A stretch of DNA of 64,000 nucleotides. Source: Pollutimonas bauzanensis (GTDB lineage: Bacteria; Pseudomonadota; Gammaproteobacteria; Burkholderiales; Burkholderiaceae_B). Shown one piece after another: positions 7,946 to 17,134 of the stretch. A program made the position numbers and the translations under genes. The notes under the pieces are model-generated. The model was not told where the DNA came from. It was given only the letters and a program-made list of their open reading frames with translations, and made no database searches. Location of the stretch: positions 362,406 through 426,405 of the forward strand of contig NZ_FQXE01000001.1 in the NCBI RefSeq assembly GCF_900129885.1, in the 5' to 3' direction. Position 1 is the stretch's first letter. Every line of letters starts with the position of its first letter.

Positions 7946-8836
7946 CTTTTCTTCATACAGCTTGCCGAGCCAATCAATAAACACACGAACTCGCGGTGAC
8001 AACTGACGCTGCGACGGGTACAGGGCTGCCAGTGGCAAATTGGGACTGTCCCAAGCTCCAAGCACTTCAACCAATCGTCCAGCACGAAGCTCGTCTTCGA
8101 CGTGAAAGCGCGGAAGCTGAATCAGGCCACAGCCGCGCAGCGCACAGGCAACATAATTTTCCGCATCGTTGACCGACATCCATCCGTCAAGCACGAACTC
8201 CTTGACCCGGCCATCGATCAGTAACTCCAACGGGTAGCTCACAGCGCCGCTGCTGGCAAAGAACTTCACCACCTGATGCGCCGAGAGTTCGTCTGGGTGA
8301 CGGGGGGTTCCGAAGTAGGCGAGGTAGTCCGGGCTGGCGCAGACAACTTGCGGCATGACGGCCAAGCGCCGGGCGACCAAAGAAGAATCGTGAGGGTTCC
8401 CTGCCCGGATGACGCAATCGACGCCCTCTCGAACAAGATCGACCAACCTGTCTCCACTGCTCACGACCAGCTCGATGCCCGGATAGCGTGCCCGGAAATC
8501 GTCAATTCTGGGCAAGACGATTTTCGTTGCGTGTGTCCCGTGCATATCTATTCGCAGCACTCCTCGTGGGTTCGATGCGACGTGCTGCAACGATGACTCG
8601 GCATCGTCGAGTTCACTGAGCACATGCACGCACCGCTCGTAGAACGCCTGTCCGTCGAGTGTCGGGCGCACGTGGCGCGTTGTGCGCTCCAGCAGCCGAG
8701 TACCTAGCCTGGCCTCCATCTCTTTGATGGCATGTGTGGCAGTCGCCCGAGGAATTTCGAGCACGGCTGCAGCGCGGCTAAAGCTGCTCATTTCCACGAT
8801 GCGGACGAAAAGCCGGAGGGAGTCGAAACGATCCAT
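7892..8836 (-). CDS. LysR-family transcriptional regulator (second)
   Basis: A 314-residue LysR-type regulator: winged helix-turn-helix at residues 1-60 (MDRFDSLRLFVRIVEMSSFS, then RAAAVLEIPRATATHAIKEM), effector-binding domain after about residue 90. The start ATG 8834-8836 matches the family start. The normal family end falls near FIDWLGKLYEEKF; the last 16 or so residues (APRCPVASRP...) are encoded by the reverse strand of the integrase fragment, so the tail looks acquired. It is divergent from the second SDR gene across 118 bases containing an ATTGT/ACAAT dyad. Confidence 0.92.
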   Translation of the reverse strand: MDRFDSLRLFVRIVEMSSFSRAAAVLEIPRATATHAIKEMEARLGTRLLERTTRHVRPTLDGQAFYERCVHVLSELDDAESSLQHVASNPRGVLRIDMHGTHATKIVLPRIDDFRARYPGIELVVSSGDRLVDLVREGVDCVIRAGNPHDSSLVARRLAVMPQVVCASPDYLAYFGTPRHPDELSAHQVVKFFASSGAVSYPLELLIDGRVKEFVLDGWMSVNDAENYVACALRGCGLIQLPRFHVEDELRAGRLVEVLGAWDSPNLPLAALYPSQRQLSPRVRVFIDWLGKLYEEKFAPRCPVASRPAPSSGP

Positions 8837-8886
8837 GGTCAGTATAGTTGTTCCATGTTGAATTCTATTGCCAATATATGACGCTT

Positions 8887-8908
8887 TATTGTCCAGCTAA
8901 AAACAATA
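8887..8908. promoter_or_regulatory. Candidate LysR operator (T-N11-A type dyad)
   Basis: TATTGT (8887-8892) and ACAATA (8903-8908) form a perfect interrupted dyad, 10 bases apart, midway between the second LysR gene and the SDR at 8955. This fits the LysR consensus of ATnnT-like half-sites around a T-N11-A core and the divergent layout. Confidence 0.45.
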
Positions 8909-8954
8909 ATAATCCACTCCATGGTCATGCGCCTTACATAGAGGGAGAGCTTTC

Positions 8955-9695
8955 ATGAGCGAAATCAACGAAAAAGTAGCAATCGTGACGGGCGGTTCGC
9001 GGGGCATAGGCAGCGCAATCGCCATTCGTCTCGCCGCTGACGGTTTTACCGTCGTCGTCAACTACGCCAAGAATGCGGCGAAGGCGCAGGAATCTATCGC
9101 CGCGATCGAATCTGCTGGGGGCAAAGCGGTCGCCATTCAAGGCGACGTGAGCGATCCCGATGACGTGGCAATGCTGTTTGCAGAGACGAAGCGCAAGTTC
9201 GGCCACATCGATGTGGTGGTGCATTGCGCGGGCATCATGCCCATGGCGCCAATCGCCCCGCGAGGCTTGGCCGACTTCGACAAGGTGATCTCCACCAATC
9301 TGCGAGGCGCGTTCCTGGTGCTCGCCGAAGCCGCCGTGAACGTCGGCAAGGGCGGCCGCATCGTCGCGCTGTCGACCAGCGTGATTGCCAAGTCCTTCCC
9401 CAACTATGGCCCGTACATCGCGTCCAAAGCCGGGGTAGAGGGCCTGGTGCGTGTACTGGCCAACGAACTCCGTGGCCGCGACATCACCGTCAATGCGGTC
9501 GCGCCGGGACCGGTCGGCACTGAATTGTTCCTTGATGGCAAAACACTGGAGCAAATCGACCAGATCGCCAAAGTGGCGCCGCTTGAGCGCCTGGGAACGC
9601 CGGAAGACATCGCACGGGTAGTGGCATTTCTGGCCGGCCCCGATGGTGCGTGGGTCCATGCGCAAGTGCTGCGCGCTAATGGCGGCTTCGCTTGA
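8955..9695 (+). CDS. Short-chain dehydrogenase/reductase (SDR), second
   Basis: A 246-residue classical SDR with TGGSRGIG at 12-19, HCAG at 90-93 (where most have NNAG), the catalytic Ser in VALSTS at 140-142, and YIASK giving Tyr154 and Lys158. The end, ARVVAFLAGPDGAWVHAQVL, is FabG-like. ATG 8955 follows GGGAGAG. It is only distantly similar to the first SDR in this block. It is divergent from the second LysR and followed by the decayed SDR and a tautomerase; a redox detoxification or catabolic role is inferred only. Confidence 0.93.
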   Translation: MSEINEKVAIVTGGSRGIGSAIAIRLAADGFTVVVNYAKNAAKAQESIAAIESAGGKAVAIQGDVSDPDDVAMLFAETKRKFGHIDVVVHCAGIMPMAPIAPRGLADFDKVISTNLRGAFLVLAEAAVNVGKGGRIVALSTSVIAKSFPNYGPYIASKAGVEGLVRVLANELRGRDITVNAVAPGPVGTELFLDGKTLEQIDQIAKVAPLERLGTPEDIARVVAFLAGPDGAWVHAQVLRANGGFA

Positions 9696-9717
9696 ACACC
9701 AACTTGCGGAGAGACCC

Positions 9718-9990
9718 ATGAGCCAAGCCATTCTGACCACCGGCGCGTCCAGCGGGTTGGGCGCGATGAGTGCCCGAGCACTTGCCGATGCCGCCGTCCA
9801 GCAGGTCGTTGCCGAGCAGGGACGCTTGGATGTGGTGATGCACAATGCCGGGCACATGGTGTTCGATGCCGCAGAGGCTTCACCCCCGAGCAATACGCCC
9901 AGCTCTATGACGTCGACGTGCTTGGCACACAGCAGGTCGACCGTGCCGCGCTTCCGCAGTTGCGCAAGCAAGGCAGAGAGGCGTCCAGCA
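9718..9990 (+). pseudogene. Decayed SDR gene (internal deletion plus frameshift)
   Basis: ATG 9718 follows GGAGAG and starts a normal SDR (MSQAILTTGASSGLG), but after about residue 25 (ALADA, near 9793) the sequence jumps straight to AVQQVVAEQGRLDVVMHNAG, which in intact SDRs lies some 40 residues later. Near 9880 the frame then shifts by one base: homology resumes as TPEQYAQLYDVDVLGTQQVD in another frame. The catalytic YxxxK region is missing and SDR similarity ends by about 9990. Non-functional. Confidence 0.75.
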
Positions 9991-10045
9991 TTCTTGACCT
10001 CTCCTCGTCTCTTCAATCCCGCTTCACAACCAATGGAGTCAATTT

Positions 10046-10264
10046 ATGCCATTTGCAAACTACAAATTCCCGGAAGGGATCCTGGACCATGCCCGCAAAG
10101 AGGAGATCATTCATCGCACCACGGCGATGTTCGTCGAGTACTTCGGCGAGAAAGTCCGTCCATTCACCATGGTCCTTGTCGAGGAGGTCGCAGACGGCGG
10201 CTGGGGCCGCGCCGACGAGACGCTGACGCTCGAAAAAATGGGATTGCCTCCAAAAGGGAAGTAA
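10046..10264 (+). CDS. Tautomerase family protein (4-oxalocrotonate tautomerase-like)
   Basis: A 72-residue protein starting MPFANYKFPEGILDHARKEE. Removal of Met would expose Pro1, the catalytic base of the tautomerase superfamily. The length and the central VRPFTMVLVEEVADGGWGRA fit 4-OT-like subunits, which assemble as hexamers or dimers. ATG 10046 has GGAG seven bases upstream. Isomerisation of an enol or keto acid is the family reaction; the substrate is unknown. It follows the decayed SDR, and an 8-base inverted repeat (10301-10308 with 10339-10346) lies downstream without a T-run. Confidence 0.85.
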   Translation: MPFANYKFPEGILDHARKEEIIHRTTAMFVEYFGEKVRPFTMVLVEEVADGGWGRADETLTLEKMGLPPKGK

Positions 10265-10479
10265 CCCACCCGGATGCCGGAGGCGCGTCGATCCAGCGCA
10301 CAGTGTTGGAGCGATGCGGCCTCGGTAGTGTCGATGAACAACACTGCCGAAGGTATTCCATGAAGAATTCAAAAATATCGATGCACTCCCTTTCCAATGA
10401 ACGATTTCTACGCGACGTTGCCAGCGATGTCGGCTGAGGCGAATCCTACGCATCGGACTCTCGTTTGAGCATCCGTCAA

Positions 10480-10879
10480 AGGGTGAAGTATGGAACCGGA
10501 TCATCCTGCCCGACACGTCCTCGCTGACGCTCGACAAGCTCGTGGACTCCGATCCGGCCGGCTACGCCGGGCTGGAGGATGACGTGGATTGGCATTGGGC
10601 TCGTATCTTCGCCGTCGCGGCGCCGGCCACGCTGCTGGCGTCGGCGCCGAGTTGGCCGCGGCGGAGAACCGCCAGGACGGCAATCGCATCGTCATCGCCG
10701 GGCGAGACAGCGCGCAGGACAGCATCAATCAGGTCGGCCAGGAGATAACCCGGCGCAACATGAACATTCAGCCGACGCTGACCGGGCGGCCGGGCCTGCA
10801 GGTGCGAATCATCATCAACCGCGATCTGGTGCTGCGGCCCTACCAGCCGCTGTTCTTCAATCGAGGAGCTTCGCAATGA
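10480..10879 (+). pseudogene. trbI: 3' remnant of conjugal transfer gene trbI (Tn4371-type ICE), frameshifted
   Basis: Translation from about 10485 gives VWNRIILPDTSSLTLDKLVD, then DPAGYAGLEDDVDWHWARIF, the C-terminal part of TrbI, the VirB10-like channel protein of the mating-pair formation system. Near 10637 one base is missing: after ATLL the homology continues in the next frame as GVGAELAAAENRQDGNRIVI and reaches the usual end RDLVLRPYQPLFFNRGASQ with stop at 10877-10879. The N-terminal two thirds are absent. It is dead on two counts, truncation and frameshift. Confidence 0.8.
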
Positions 10880-10995
10880 GTACGAGCAAGAGGCTGCGGC
10901 TCGGGCCGCTGCCCAAGACCGAAAGCATCAAACTGACTTTTGCCTCCCCGGCCAGCCTGAAAGCCGACCTGGACCGCTACGCCGCGCTGCATGCA
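10876..10995 (+). pseudogene. Truncated DUF2274 gene that follows trbI in Tn4371-like elements
   Basis: ATG 10876 overlaps the trbI stop (ATGA). The frame reads MSTSKRLRLGPLPKTESIKL, then TFASPASLKADLDRYAALHA, the start of the small DUF2274 protein that follows trbI in Tn4371-family ICEs. Similarity stops abruptly near 10995, after about 40 of the roughly 75 residues expected. The frame continues antisense through the purA 3' end to 11124 without meaning. The break coincides with the 14-base direct repeat. Confidence 0.75.
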
Positions 10996-11005
10996 GGCCG
11001 CGAGG
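10992..11005 (+). repeat. Right copy of 14-base direct repeat
   Basis: TGCAGGCCGCGAGG, identical to 3813-3826. It sits where the DUF2274 homology ends and 14 bases before the purA stop, so it marks the accessory/chromosome junction. Confidence 0.4.
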
Positions 11006-11018
11006 TGAACAACCTGGG

Positions 11019-12362
<1,344 letters not shown>

Positions 12363-12397
12363 TTAAACCATGCGATACAGCTATCCGACCGCGCGGA

Positions 12398-13561
12398 CTA
12401 CTGGACCGCCCTTACCTTCCATGCACCGTTATCCAGAACCAGTTCCCGATCAACGGTAAATTCGTCCAGGCGATGCGGCTGCCCCGGCAGAACCTGCACA
12501 ACGATCTCGCCGGCGTCGCGCAGTTCGCGCAAGGCGGCGACCAGGGCCGCCTCTGTGCCCCATGGGGCGCGTATGGCTTTGGCGACTTGCGCCGGCGGCA
12601 GGCCGGAGGACAGCTTGCGCAGATCCAGGCTGAAGCCGGTGGCGGGCCGCGAACGGCCGAAGGCCTTGGCCACGCCGTCATAGCGCCCGCCCTTGACCAG
12701 CGCGTCGTGCCAGCCTTCGGCATAAATGGAAAAAACCACGCCGGAATGGTAGCCATAGCCGCTGCCCATATCGGCCAGGTCTATGCTGAACTCGTGCGCG
12801 GGCAAGGCGCGGACCAGGGTTTCGAGGTCATCCAGCCCGGCGAGCAGCGCCGGCAAGGCCGGCAGCGCCTGGCGGGCCTTGGCGATGACTTCGGTGCCGC
12901 CGTACAGCGAGGCCAGGTCCAGCAGGGCCCGCACCGTGGCCGGCCGTATGCCTGGCACACTGTCGCCCAGCGCCGCCAAAGCGGGCACATCCTTGGTGCT
13001 GAGCAGTTCGGAGATATCGTCGGCGGCCCCGGCCAGCGCGGGGTCGGAGTCTATCACCGCCCTGACCACGCCCGGATGGTTCAGGTCCAGGCGGGCTTTC
13101 CTGACGCCGGCCCGCTTGACGCTTTCCAGCGCCAGTTCGAGGATTTCGATATCGGCTTCAACCCCGGCGTGGCCGAATATCTCGGCGCCTATCTGCAGCA
13201 GCTCGCGATCGGACAGCAAGCCGGCCGGCCGCGCGTGCAATACCGAACCACAGTAACACAAACGGGTCACGCCTTCGCGATTGAGCAAATGGGCATCGAT
13301 GCGCGACACCTGCGGCGTGATGTCGGCGCGCACGCCCAGCGTGCGCCCGGAAAGCTGGTCGACCAGCTTGAAGGTGCGCAGATTGAGCGCGCCGCCGGTT
13401 CCGGAAAGCAGCGAATCAATGTATTCGACCAAGGGCGGAGCGACGAGCTCGAAGCCGTACGTGCGATACAGGTCCAGCAAATTGCGCCGCAGCTCTTCGA
13501 TGCGGCGCGCCTCGGCGGGCAGAATATCGGCCAGACTTTCTGGCAACAACCAATTGGACAT
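12398..13561 (-). CDS. hisZ: ATP phosphoribosyltransferase regulatory subunit HisZ
   Basis: A 387-residue paralogue of class II histidyl-tRNA synthetase that forms a complex with short-form HisG in the first step of histidine synthesis and mediates feedback by histidine. It starts [20 protein letters not shown] and keeps synthetase-like motifs ([40 protein letters not shown]) but lacks the tRNA-binding C-terminal domain present in HisS (21811-23100). I start at 13559-13561; a tandem ATG three bases upstream is equally possible. A T-tailed hairpin lies 47 bases upstream. Confidence 0.94.
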   Translation of the reverse strand: MSNWLLPESLADILPAEARRIEELRRNLLDLYRTYGFELVAPPLVEYIDSLLSGTGGALNLRTFKLVDQLSGRTLGVRADITPQVSRIDAHLLNREGVTRLCYCGSVLHARPAGLLSDRELLQIGAEIFGHAGVEADIEILELALESVKRAGVRKARLDLNHPGVVRAVIDSDPALAGAADDISELLSTKDVPALAALGDSVPGIRPATVRALLDLASLYGGTEVIAKARQALPALPALLAGLDDLETLVRALPAHEFSIDLADMGSGYGYHSGVVFSIYAEGWHDALVKGGRYDGVAKAFGRSRPATGFSLDLRKLSSGLPPAQVAKAIRAPWGTEAALVAALRELRDAGEIVVQVLPGQPHRLDEFTVDRELVLDNGAWKVRAVQ

Positions 13562-13607
13562 CATGCGGCCCTGAAAAATACCATTGCAAAAGGCACTGCC
13601 AAACAAA

Positions 13608-13641
13608 AAGCGACCTGGGGCGTAAGCCCGCCAAGTCGCTT
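13608..13641 (-). terminator. Intrinsic-terminator-like hairpin in the hisZ leader
   Basis: On the minus strand AAGCGAC (13635-13641) pairs with GTCGCTT (13608-13614), with inner GGCG/CGCC-type pairing, and is followed by TTTTTGTTT. It lies 47 bases before hisZ and downstream of a candidate -10 at 13673-13678. It may terminate hflC read-through or attenuate hisZ-purA; no leader peptide is visible. Confidence 0.55.
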
Positions 13642-13672
13642 GCGGTAAAAAGTTAAACAAAACTTACGCGAT

Positions 13673-13678
13673 AGTATA
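13673..13678 (-). promoter_or_regulatory. Candidate -10 box for hisZ-purA
   Basis: TATACT on the minus strand matches the -10 consensus at five of six positions, between the hflC-side hairpin and the hisZ leader hairpin. No good -35 is seen at 16-18 bases; TTTCCT lies further upstream. Predicted leader of about 105 bases. Confidence 0.3.
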
Positions 13679-13717
13679 AACGATAGAATCGAATAAGGAA
13701 ACCGGGCGGCCGCCGGC

Positions 13718-13747
13718 CCGGCCCGCGGCACAGCCGCCGCGGGCCGG
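13718..13747. terminator. GC-rich hairpin after hflC
   Basis: Arms 13718-13728 and 13737-13747 (CCGGCCCGCGG with CCGCGGGCCGG) are perfect over 11 bases with an 8-base loop. It lies 26 bases beyond the hflC stop. No T-run follows, so it may stabilise the mRNA end or aid Rho-dependent termination. Confidence 0.45.
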
Positions 13748-13773
13748 CTGAACGGGACCGCGGGGCGGGAACC

Positions 13774-14661
13774 TTACGGCGTGGCCGGCTTGGCCCCGTC
13801 CGGTGAATTCCAGAACTTGAAGAAGTCGGATTTCGGGCTCAGGACCAGGGTGTCGTTGGAGCCGGAGAACGCCGCGCGATAGCCTTCCAGACTCTTGTAC
13901 AGGCCGTAGAACTCGGGGTTCTTGCCATAGGCTTCGGAATAAAGGGCCGCGGCCGTCGCGTCGCCCTGGCCCTTGATGCCCTGGGCTTGAGCATAGGCCT
14001 TGGCCAGCAATTCCTGGCGCTGGCGGTCCGCCTGCGCACGGATGCGTTCGCTGTCGGCGGCGCCGGTGGCGCGCAGGCGGTTGGCTTCCTGCTTGCGCTC
14101 GGCTTCCATGCGGCGGTACACCGATTCGGAAATTTCAGGCGCGAAGTCGATGCGGCGCAGGCGGACATCCAGCACCTGCACGCCCAGGGGCTTGGCGCGG
14201 GCCTCGACCGTGGTCAGGACTTCCCTCATGATGGTGTCGCGCTCGTTGGAGACGACTTCCTTGACGGTGCGCACGTTGACCGAGGCGTTCAGCGCATCGC
14301 GGATCTGGGCCTGCAGGCGTTCGACCGCGGCGCGGTCGTTGGCGCCGAAGGTGACGTAGAACAGGCGCGGATCGGCAATGCGCCACTTCACGAAAGAATC
14401 GATCAGCAGGTTTTTCTTCTCGGCCGTCTGTATGCGTTCCGGATCGTTGGTTTCTATGGTCTGCAGGCGCTTGTCGAGGCGCACCACGTTTTCGAAAGGC
14501 GGCGGGAACTTGAAATACAGGCCGGGTTCGGTGATGGTGTTGCGCACCTCGCCCAGGGTGAAGACCAGGACCGCGTCGCGTTCGCGCACCACGAACACGC
14601 AGGAAGAAAGTATCGCCAGGACTATGACCAGGCCGACTAAAGCGGGGAAAAAACGTTGCAT
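13774..14661 (-). CDS. hflC: HflC, FtsH protease modulator (SPFH/prohibitin family)
   Basis: A 295-residue inner-membrane protein: one N-terminal transmembrane helix (residues 5-25, FPALVGLVIVLAILSSCVFV), then the SPFH/band-7 domain in the periplasm, ending near SDFFKFWNSPDG. With HflK it forms a large assembly around FtsH and restrains its proteolysis. Two adjacent ATGs exist (14662-14664 and 14659-14661). AGGAGG ends two bases before the first and five before the second, so I choose the second. It is 9 bases after hflK, in hfq-hflX-hflK-hflC. Confidence 0.95.
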   Translation of the reverse strand: MQRFFPALVGLVIVLAILSSCVFVVRERDAVLVFTLGEVRNTITEPGLYFKFPPPFENVVRLDKRLQTIETNDPERIQTAEKKNLLIDSFVKWRIADPRLFYVTFGANDRAAVERLQAQIRDALNASVNVRTVKEVVSNERDTIMREVLTTVEARAKPLGVQVLDVRLRRIDFAPEISESVYRRMEAERKQEANRLRATGAADSERIRAQADRQRQELLAKAYAQAQGIKGQGDATAAALYSEAYGKNPEFYGLYKSLEGYRAAFSGSNDTLVLSPKSDFFKFWNSPDGAKPATP

Positions 14662-14670
14662 CATGGCCTC

Positions 14671-15987
14671 CTAGCGTGAATACGGATTCGTCAACAGCGA
14701 GTTCCTGGCGGAAGCGCTGGTGTCGGGCGTACGGGGTTTGGCAGGAGTGCTGGCCGCTTTGGGCGGCTGCGCGGCGGCGGCGGCCGCCGCGGCGGTGTTT
14801 TCGGGCGAACTGCTGGAGCTGGCGCGTGCGCCGGCCGCTTGATGCATGATTTTATCCAGAGGCAGATACAACATGTTATTGCTGGCTTGCGAGTCGATCA
14901 TGACTTTGCTGCTGTTTTCAAGGATTTCCTGCATGGTCGACAAATACAGGCGCTCGCGGGTAATGTCGGGCGCCTTGGCGAATTCGCTCTCGACACTGGT
15001 GAAGCGCGAGGTATCGCCCTGCGCGTCGCCGATCACCGTGGCGCGGTAGCCTTCGGCTTCCTGGACCATGCGGGCCACCTGGCCCTGCGCTTCGGGCAAG
15101 ACCTTGTTGGAATAGGCGTTGCCTTCGTTGATCTGGCGTTCGCGGTCCTGGCCGGCCTTGACGGCATCGTCGAAAGCCGCCTGGACCTGTTCGGGCGGCT
15201 GCACGTTCTGGATGGCCACGGTGCTGATCTGGATGCCGGTCTGGTAGCGGTTCAGAATGTTTTGCGCCAGCTTCTGCACTTCGGTGGCCACTTCGGTGCG
15301 GCCGGAGTACAGCACGAAGTCCATGGGCTTCTTGCCAACGATCTCGCGCATGGCGGTTTCGGCCGCCTGGCGCACGGACTCGTCCGGCTGGCTGGTCTTG
15401 AACAGGTAATCGGGCGCCCCGGTCGACATCAGGCGGTACTGCACCACGAACTGCAGGTCGACGATGTTCTCGTCGGTGGTCAGCATGAGCGATTCGGGCA
15501 GCACCTTGTTGCGGGCCGTGCCGCGGTAGCCAACCTCGAAGGTGCGCAGTTGCGAAATATTCACCATCTGGTGGTTTTCTATGGGATAGGGAAGACGCCA
15601 TTGCAAGCCGGGAGGCAAAGTCTTGGTGTACTTGCCGAACTTGGTCACCACGGCGACCTGGCCTTCCTGGACGATAAGGAAGCCGCTGGCCAGCCACAGG
15701 CCTATGACAATGACGACGATGATGCCGACCAGCTTGGGCGAGCCTTTGGGCAGCTGTGGCAAGCCGCCGCTGCCCGAGCCATTGTCGCCGCCGCCGCCGA
15801 ACTTGTTGCCGCCGCGCTTGGGCTTGCGCCCGAACAGGGAGCCGAGACGGCTGTTGAAATCGCGCCAGACCTCATCGAGGTCGGGAGGACCGTCGCCCTT
15901 GGGCCGACGGGGAGGTTCAGAGCCGTTATTGTTGCCACGGCCCCAGCCAGGATCATTCAGATTAAACATTTTCGATATTTGACGCAT
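14671..15987 (-). CDS. hflK: HflK, FtsH protease modulator (SPFH/prohibitin family)
   Basis: A 438-residue partner of HflC. The N-terminus (MRQISKMFNLNDPGWGRGNN) is followed by a Gly/Asn/Pro-rich cytoplasmic stretch to about residue 85, one transmembrane helix (LVGIIVVIVIGLWLASGFLI), an SPFH domain, and an Ala/Ser/Pro-rich tail with an eight-Ala run. I start at ATG 15985-15987, preceded by CGGGAAA; ATG 15967-15969 (MFNLNDPG) is the alternative but has no binding site. The chosen start overlaps the end of hflX by 26 bases. Confidence 0.94.
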   Translation of the reverse strand: MRQISKMFNLNDPGWGRGNNNGSEPPRRPKGDGPPDLDEVWRDFNSRLGSLFGRKPKRGGNKFGGGGDNGSGSGGLPQLPKGSPKLVGIIVVIVIGLWLASGFLIVQEGQVAVVTKFGKYTKTLPPGLQWRLPYPIENHQMVNISQLRTFEVGYRGTARNKVLPESLMLTTDENIVDLQFVVQYRLMSTGAPDYLFKTSQPDESVRQAAETAMREIVGKKPMDFVLYSGRTEVATEVQKLAQNILNRYQTGIQISTVAIQNVQPPEQVQAAFDDAVKAGQDRERQINEGNAYSNKVLPEAQGQVARMVQEAEGYRATVIGDAQGDTSRFTSVESEFAKAPDITRERLYLSTMQEILENSSKVMIDSQASNNMLYLPLDKIMHQAAGARASSSSSPENTAAAAAAAAQPPKAASTPAKPRTPDTSASARNSLLTNPYSR

Positions 15988-17059
15988 TATTTCCCGCGAT
16001 TTGACCTGATTCGACAATTGCCCCACGCAAACCATCTAAACCGGCGCGCTTCAGAGCGCTCACAAAAACTCGTGCAATCGTACCATGTTCGTTGCGCTCC
16101 ACCCTCGGCTCGTACCCGGCTTCGTCTATTTTGTTATAGACGAGTATCCGCGGAATTTCGTGGGCGCCGATATCGACCAGCACCTTGTCGACTTCGGCGA
16201 TCTGTTCGTCGCGCTGCGGGCTGGACGCGTCCACCACGTGCAGCAGCAGGTCGGCCTGCACGGTTTCCTCGAGGGTGGCGCGGAAGGCGGCGATCAGCGT
16301 AGGGGGCAGATCCCGTATGAAACCCACCGTATCCGATATGACCACCTGCCCCGCCCCTTCGATCCAGATGCGGCGCGTGGTCGTATCCAGGGTGGCGAAC
16401 AACTGGTCGGCGGCATAGGCGCCGGCCCGCGTGAGCGAATTGAACAAGGTGGATTTGCCGGCGTTGGTATAGCCGACCAGGGACACCGACAAAATGCTGC
16501 CGCGCGAACGCGAACGCCGCTGTGTCGTGCGCTGGCGCTGCACCTTTTCCAGGCGTTCCTTGAGCAGGCGCACCTTGTCGCCTATGATGCGGCGGTCCAT
16601 TTCCAGCTGGGCCTCGCCCGGCCCGCGCATGCCGATGCCGCCGCGCTGGCGCTCCAGGTGGGACCACATTCGGGTCAGGCGCGTCGACAGGTGCTGCAGC
16701 TGGGCCAGTTCAACCTGCAGCTTGCCTTCATGGCTTTTGGCGCGTAGCGCAAAAATGTCCAGGATCAGGGCGACACGATCCACCACGCGGCGGTTGAAGC
16801 CTTTTTCAAGGTTGCGCTGCTGGCCCGGCGTCAGCGGCTGGTCGAACAGGACGATTTCGGCGTCGGCCTCGTCGGCCACCAGCACGGCCTCGTCCAGCTT
16901 GCCCGTGCCGATGAACAGGGCGGCATCCGGGCGGGCGCGGCGCGCCACCACCGTTCCGACGATCTGCGCCCCGGCGCCTTTGGCCAGCATGAGGAATTCG
17001 TCGGCATGGGCCTGGTAATCAGGCTTGCCGAGGTCCACGTTGATGATCAGGGCCCTCAT
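15962..17059 (-). CDS. hflX: GTPase HflX
   Basis: A 365-residue ribosome-associated GTPase that splits stalled ribosomes under stress. The N-terminal HflX domain includes the GTGKLDE element near residue 50 and ERQRGGIGMRGPGEAQLEMD near 140, followed by a coiled linker; the G domain has GYTNAGKST (G1), DTVGFIRDLP (G3) and NKID (G4). ATG 17057-17059 (MRALIINVDLGKPDYQ) is chosen over a 13-residue longer ORF because it matches the family start. It lies 75 bases after hfq. Confidence 0.96.
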   Translation of the reverse strand: MRALIINVDLGKPDYQAHADEFLMLAKGAGAQIVGTVVARRARPDAALFIGTGKLDEAVLVADEADAEIVLFDQPLTPGQQRNLEKGFNRRVVDRVALILDIFALRAKSHEGKLQVELAQLQHLSTRLTRMWSHLERQRGGIGMRGPGEAQLEMDRRIIGDKVRLLKERLEKVQRQRTTQRRSRSRGSILSVSLVGYTNAGKSTLFNSLTRAGAYAADQLFATLDTTTRRIWIEGAGQVVISDTVGFIRDLPPTLIAAFRATLEETVQADLLLHVVDASSPQRDEQIAEVDKVLVDIGAHEIPRILVYNKIDEAGYEPRVERNEHGTIARVFVSALKRAGLDGLRGAIVESGQIAGNNASNIENV

Positions 17060-17134
17060 GACGAGGCCCCAAACGAAAGACCCGCCGGCACGAGGCACAC
17101 GGCGGGTGTTTCGCGAACAGGATGAAGCGCAAGA

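Larger units (their letters stand above)
3813..11005. mobile_element. Composite accessory block (about 7.2 kb) with mobile-element remnants
   Basis: The block separates purA from the phosphoribosyltransferase. It contains two LysR-controlled oxidoreductase clusters, an integrase fragment (7743-7945), a decayed SDR (9718-9990) and the fractured 3' end of a Tn4371-type trb operon (10480-10995) that stops just before the purA 3' end. A 14-base direct repeat occurs at both ends. No intact recombinase or transposase remains, so the element looks fixed. The outer edges are inferred from the repeat and the loss of housekeeping order, not proven. Confidence 0.55.

Noticed and set aside
10301..10346. 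8-base inverted repeat after the tautomerase gene
   Set aside because: A 30-base spacer and no T-run; not convincing as a terminator.
10397..10468. 24-codon plus-strand frame MNDFYATLPAMSAEANPTHR... just before the trbI remnant
   Set aside because: No ribosome binding site, no recognisable homology, and it ends inside the junction region; it may be the stub of a lost gene but cannot be supported.
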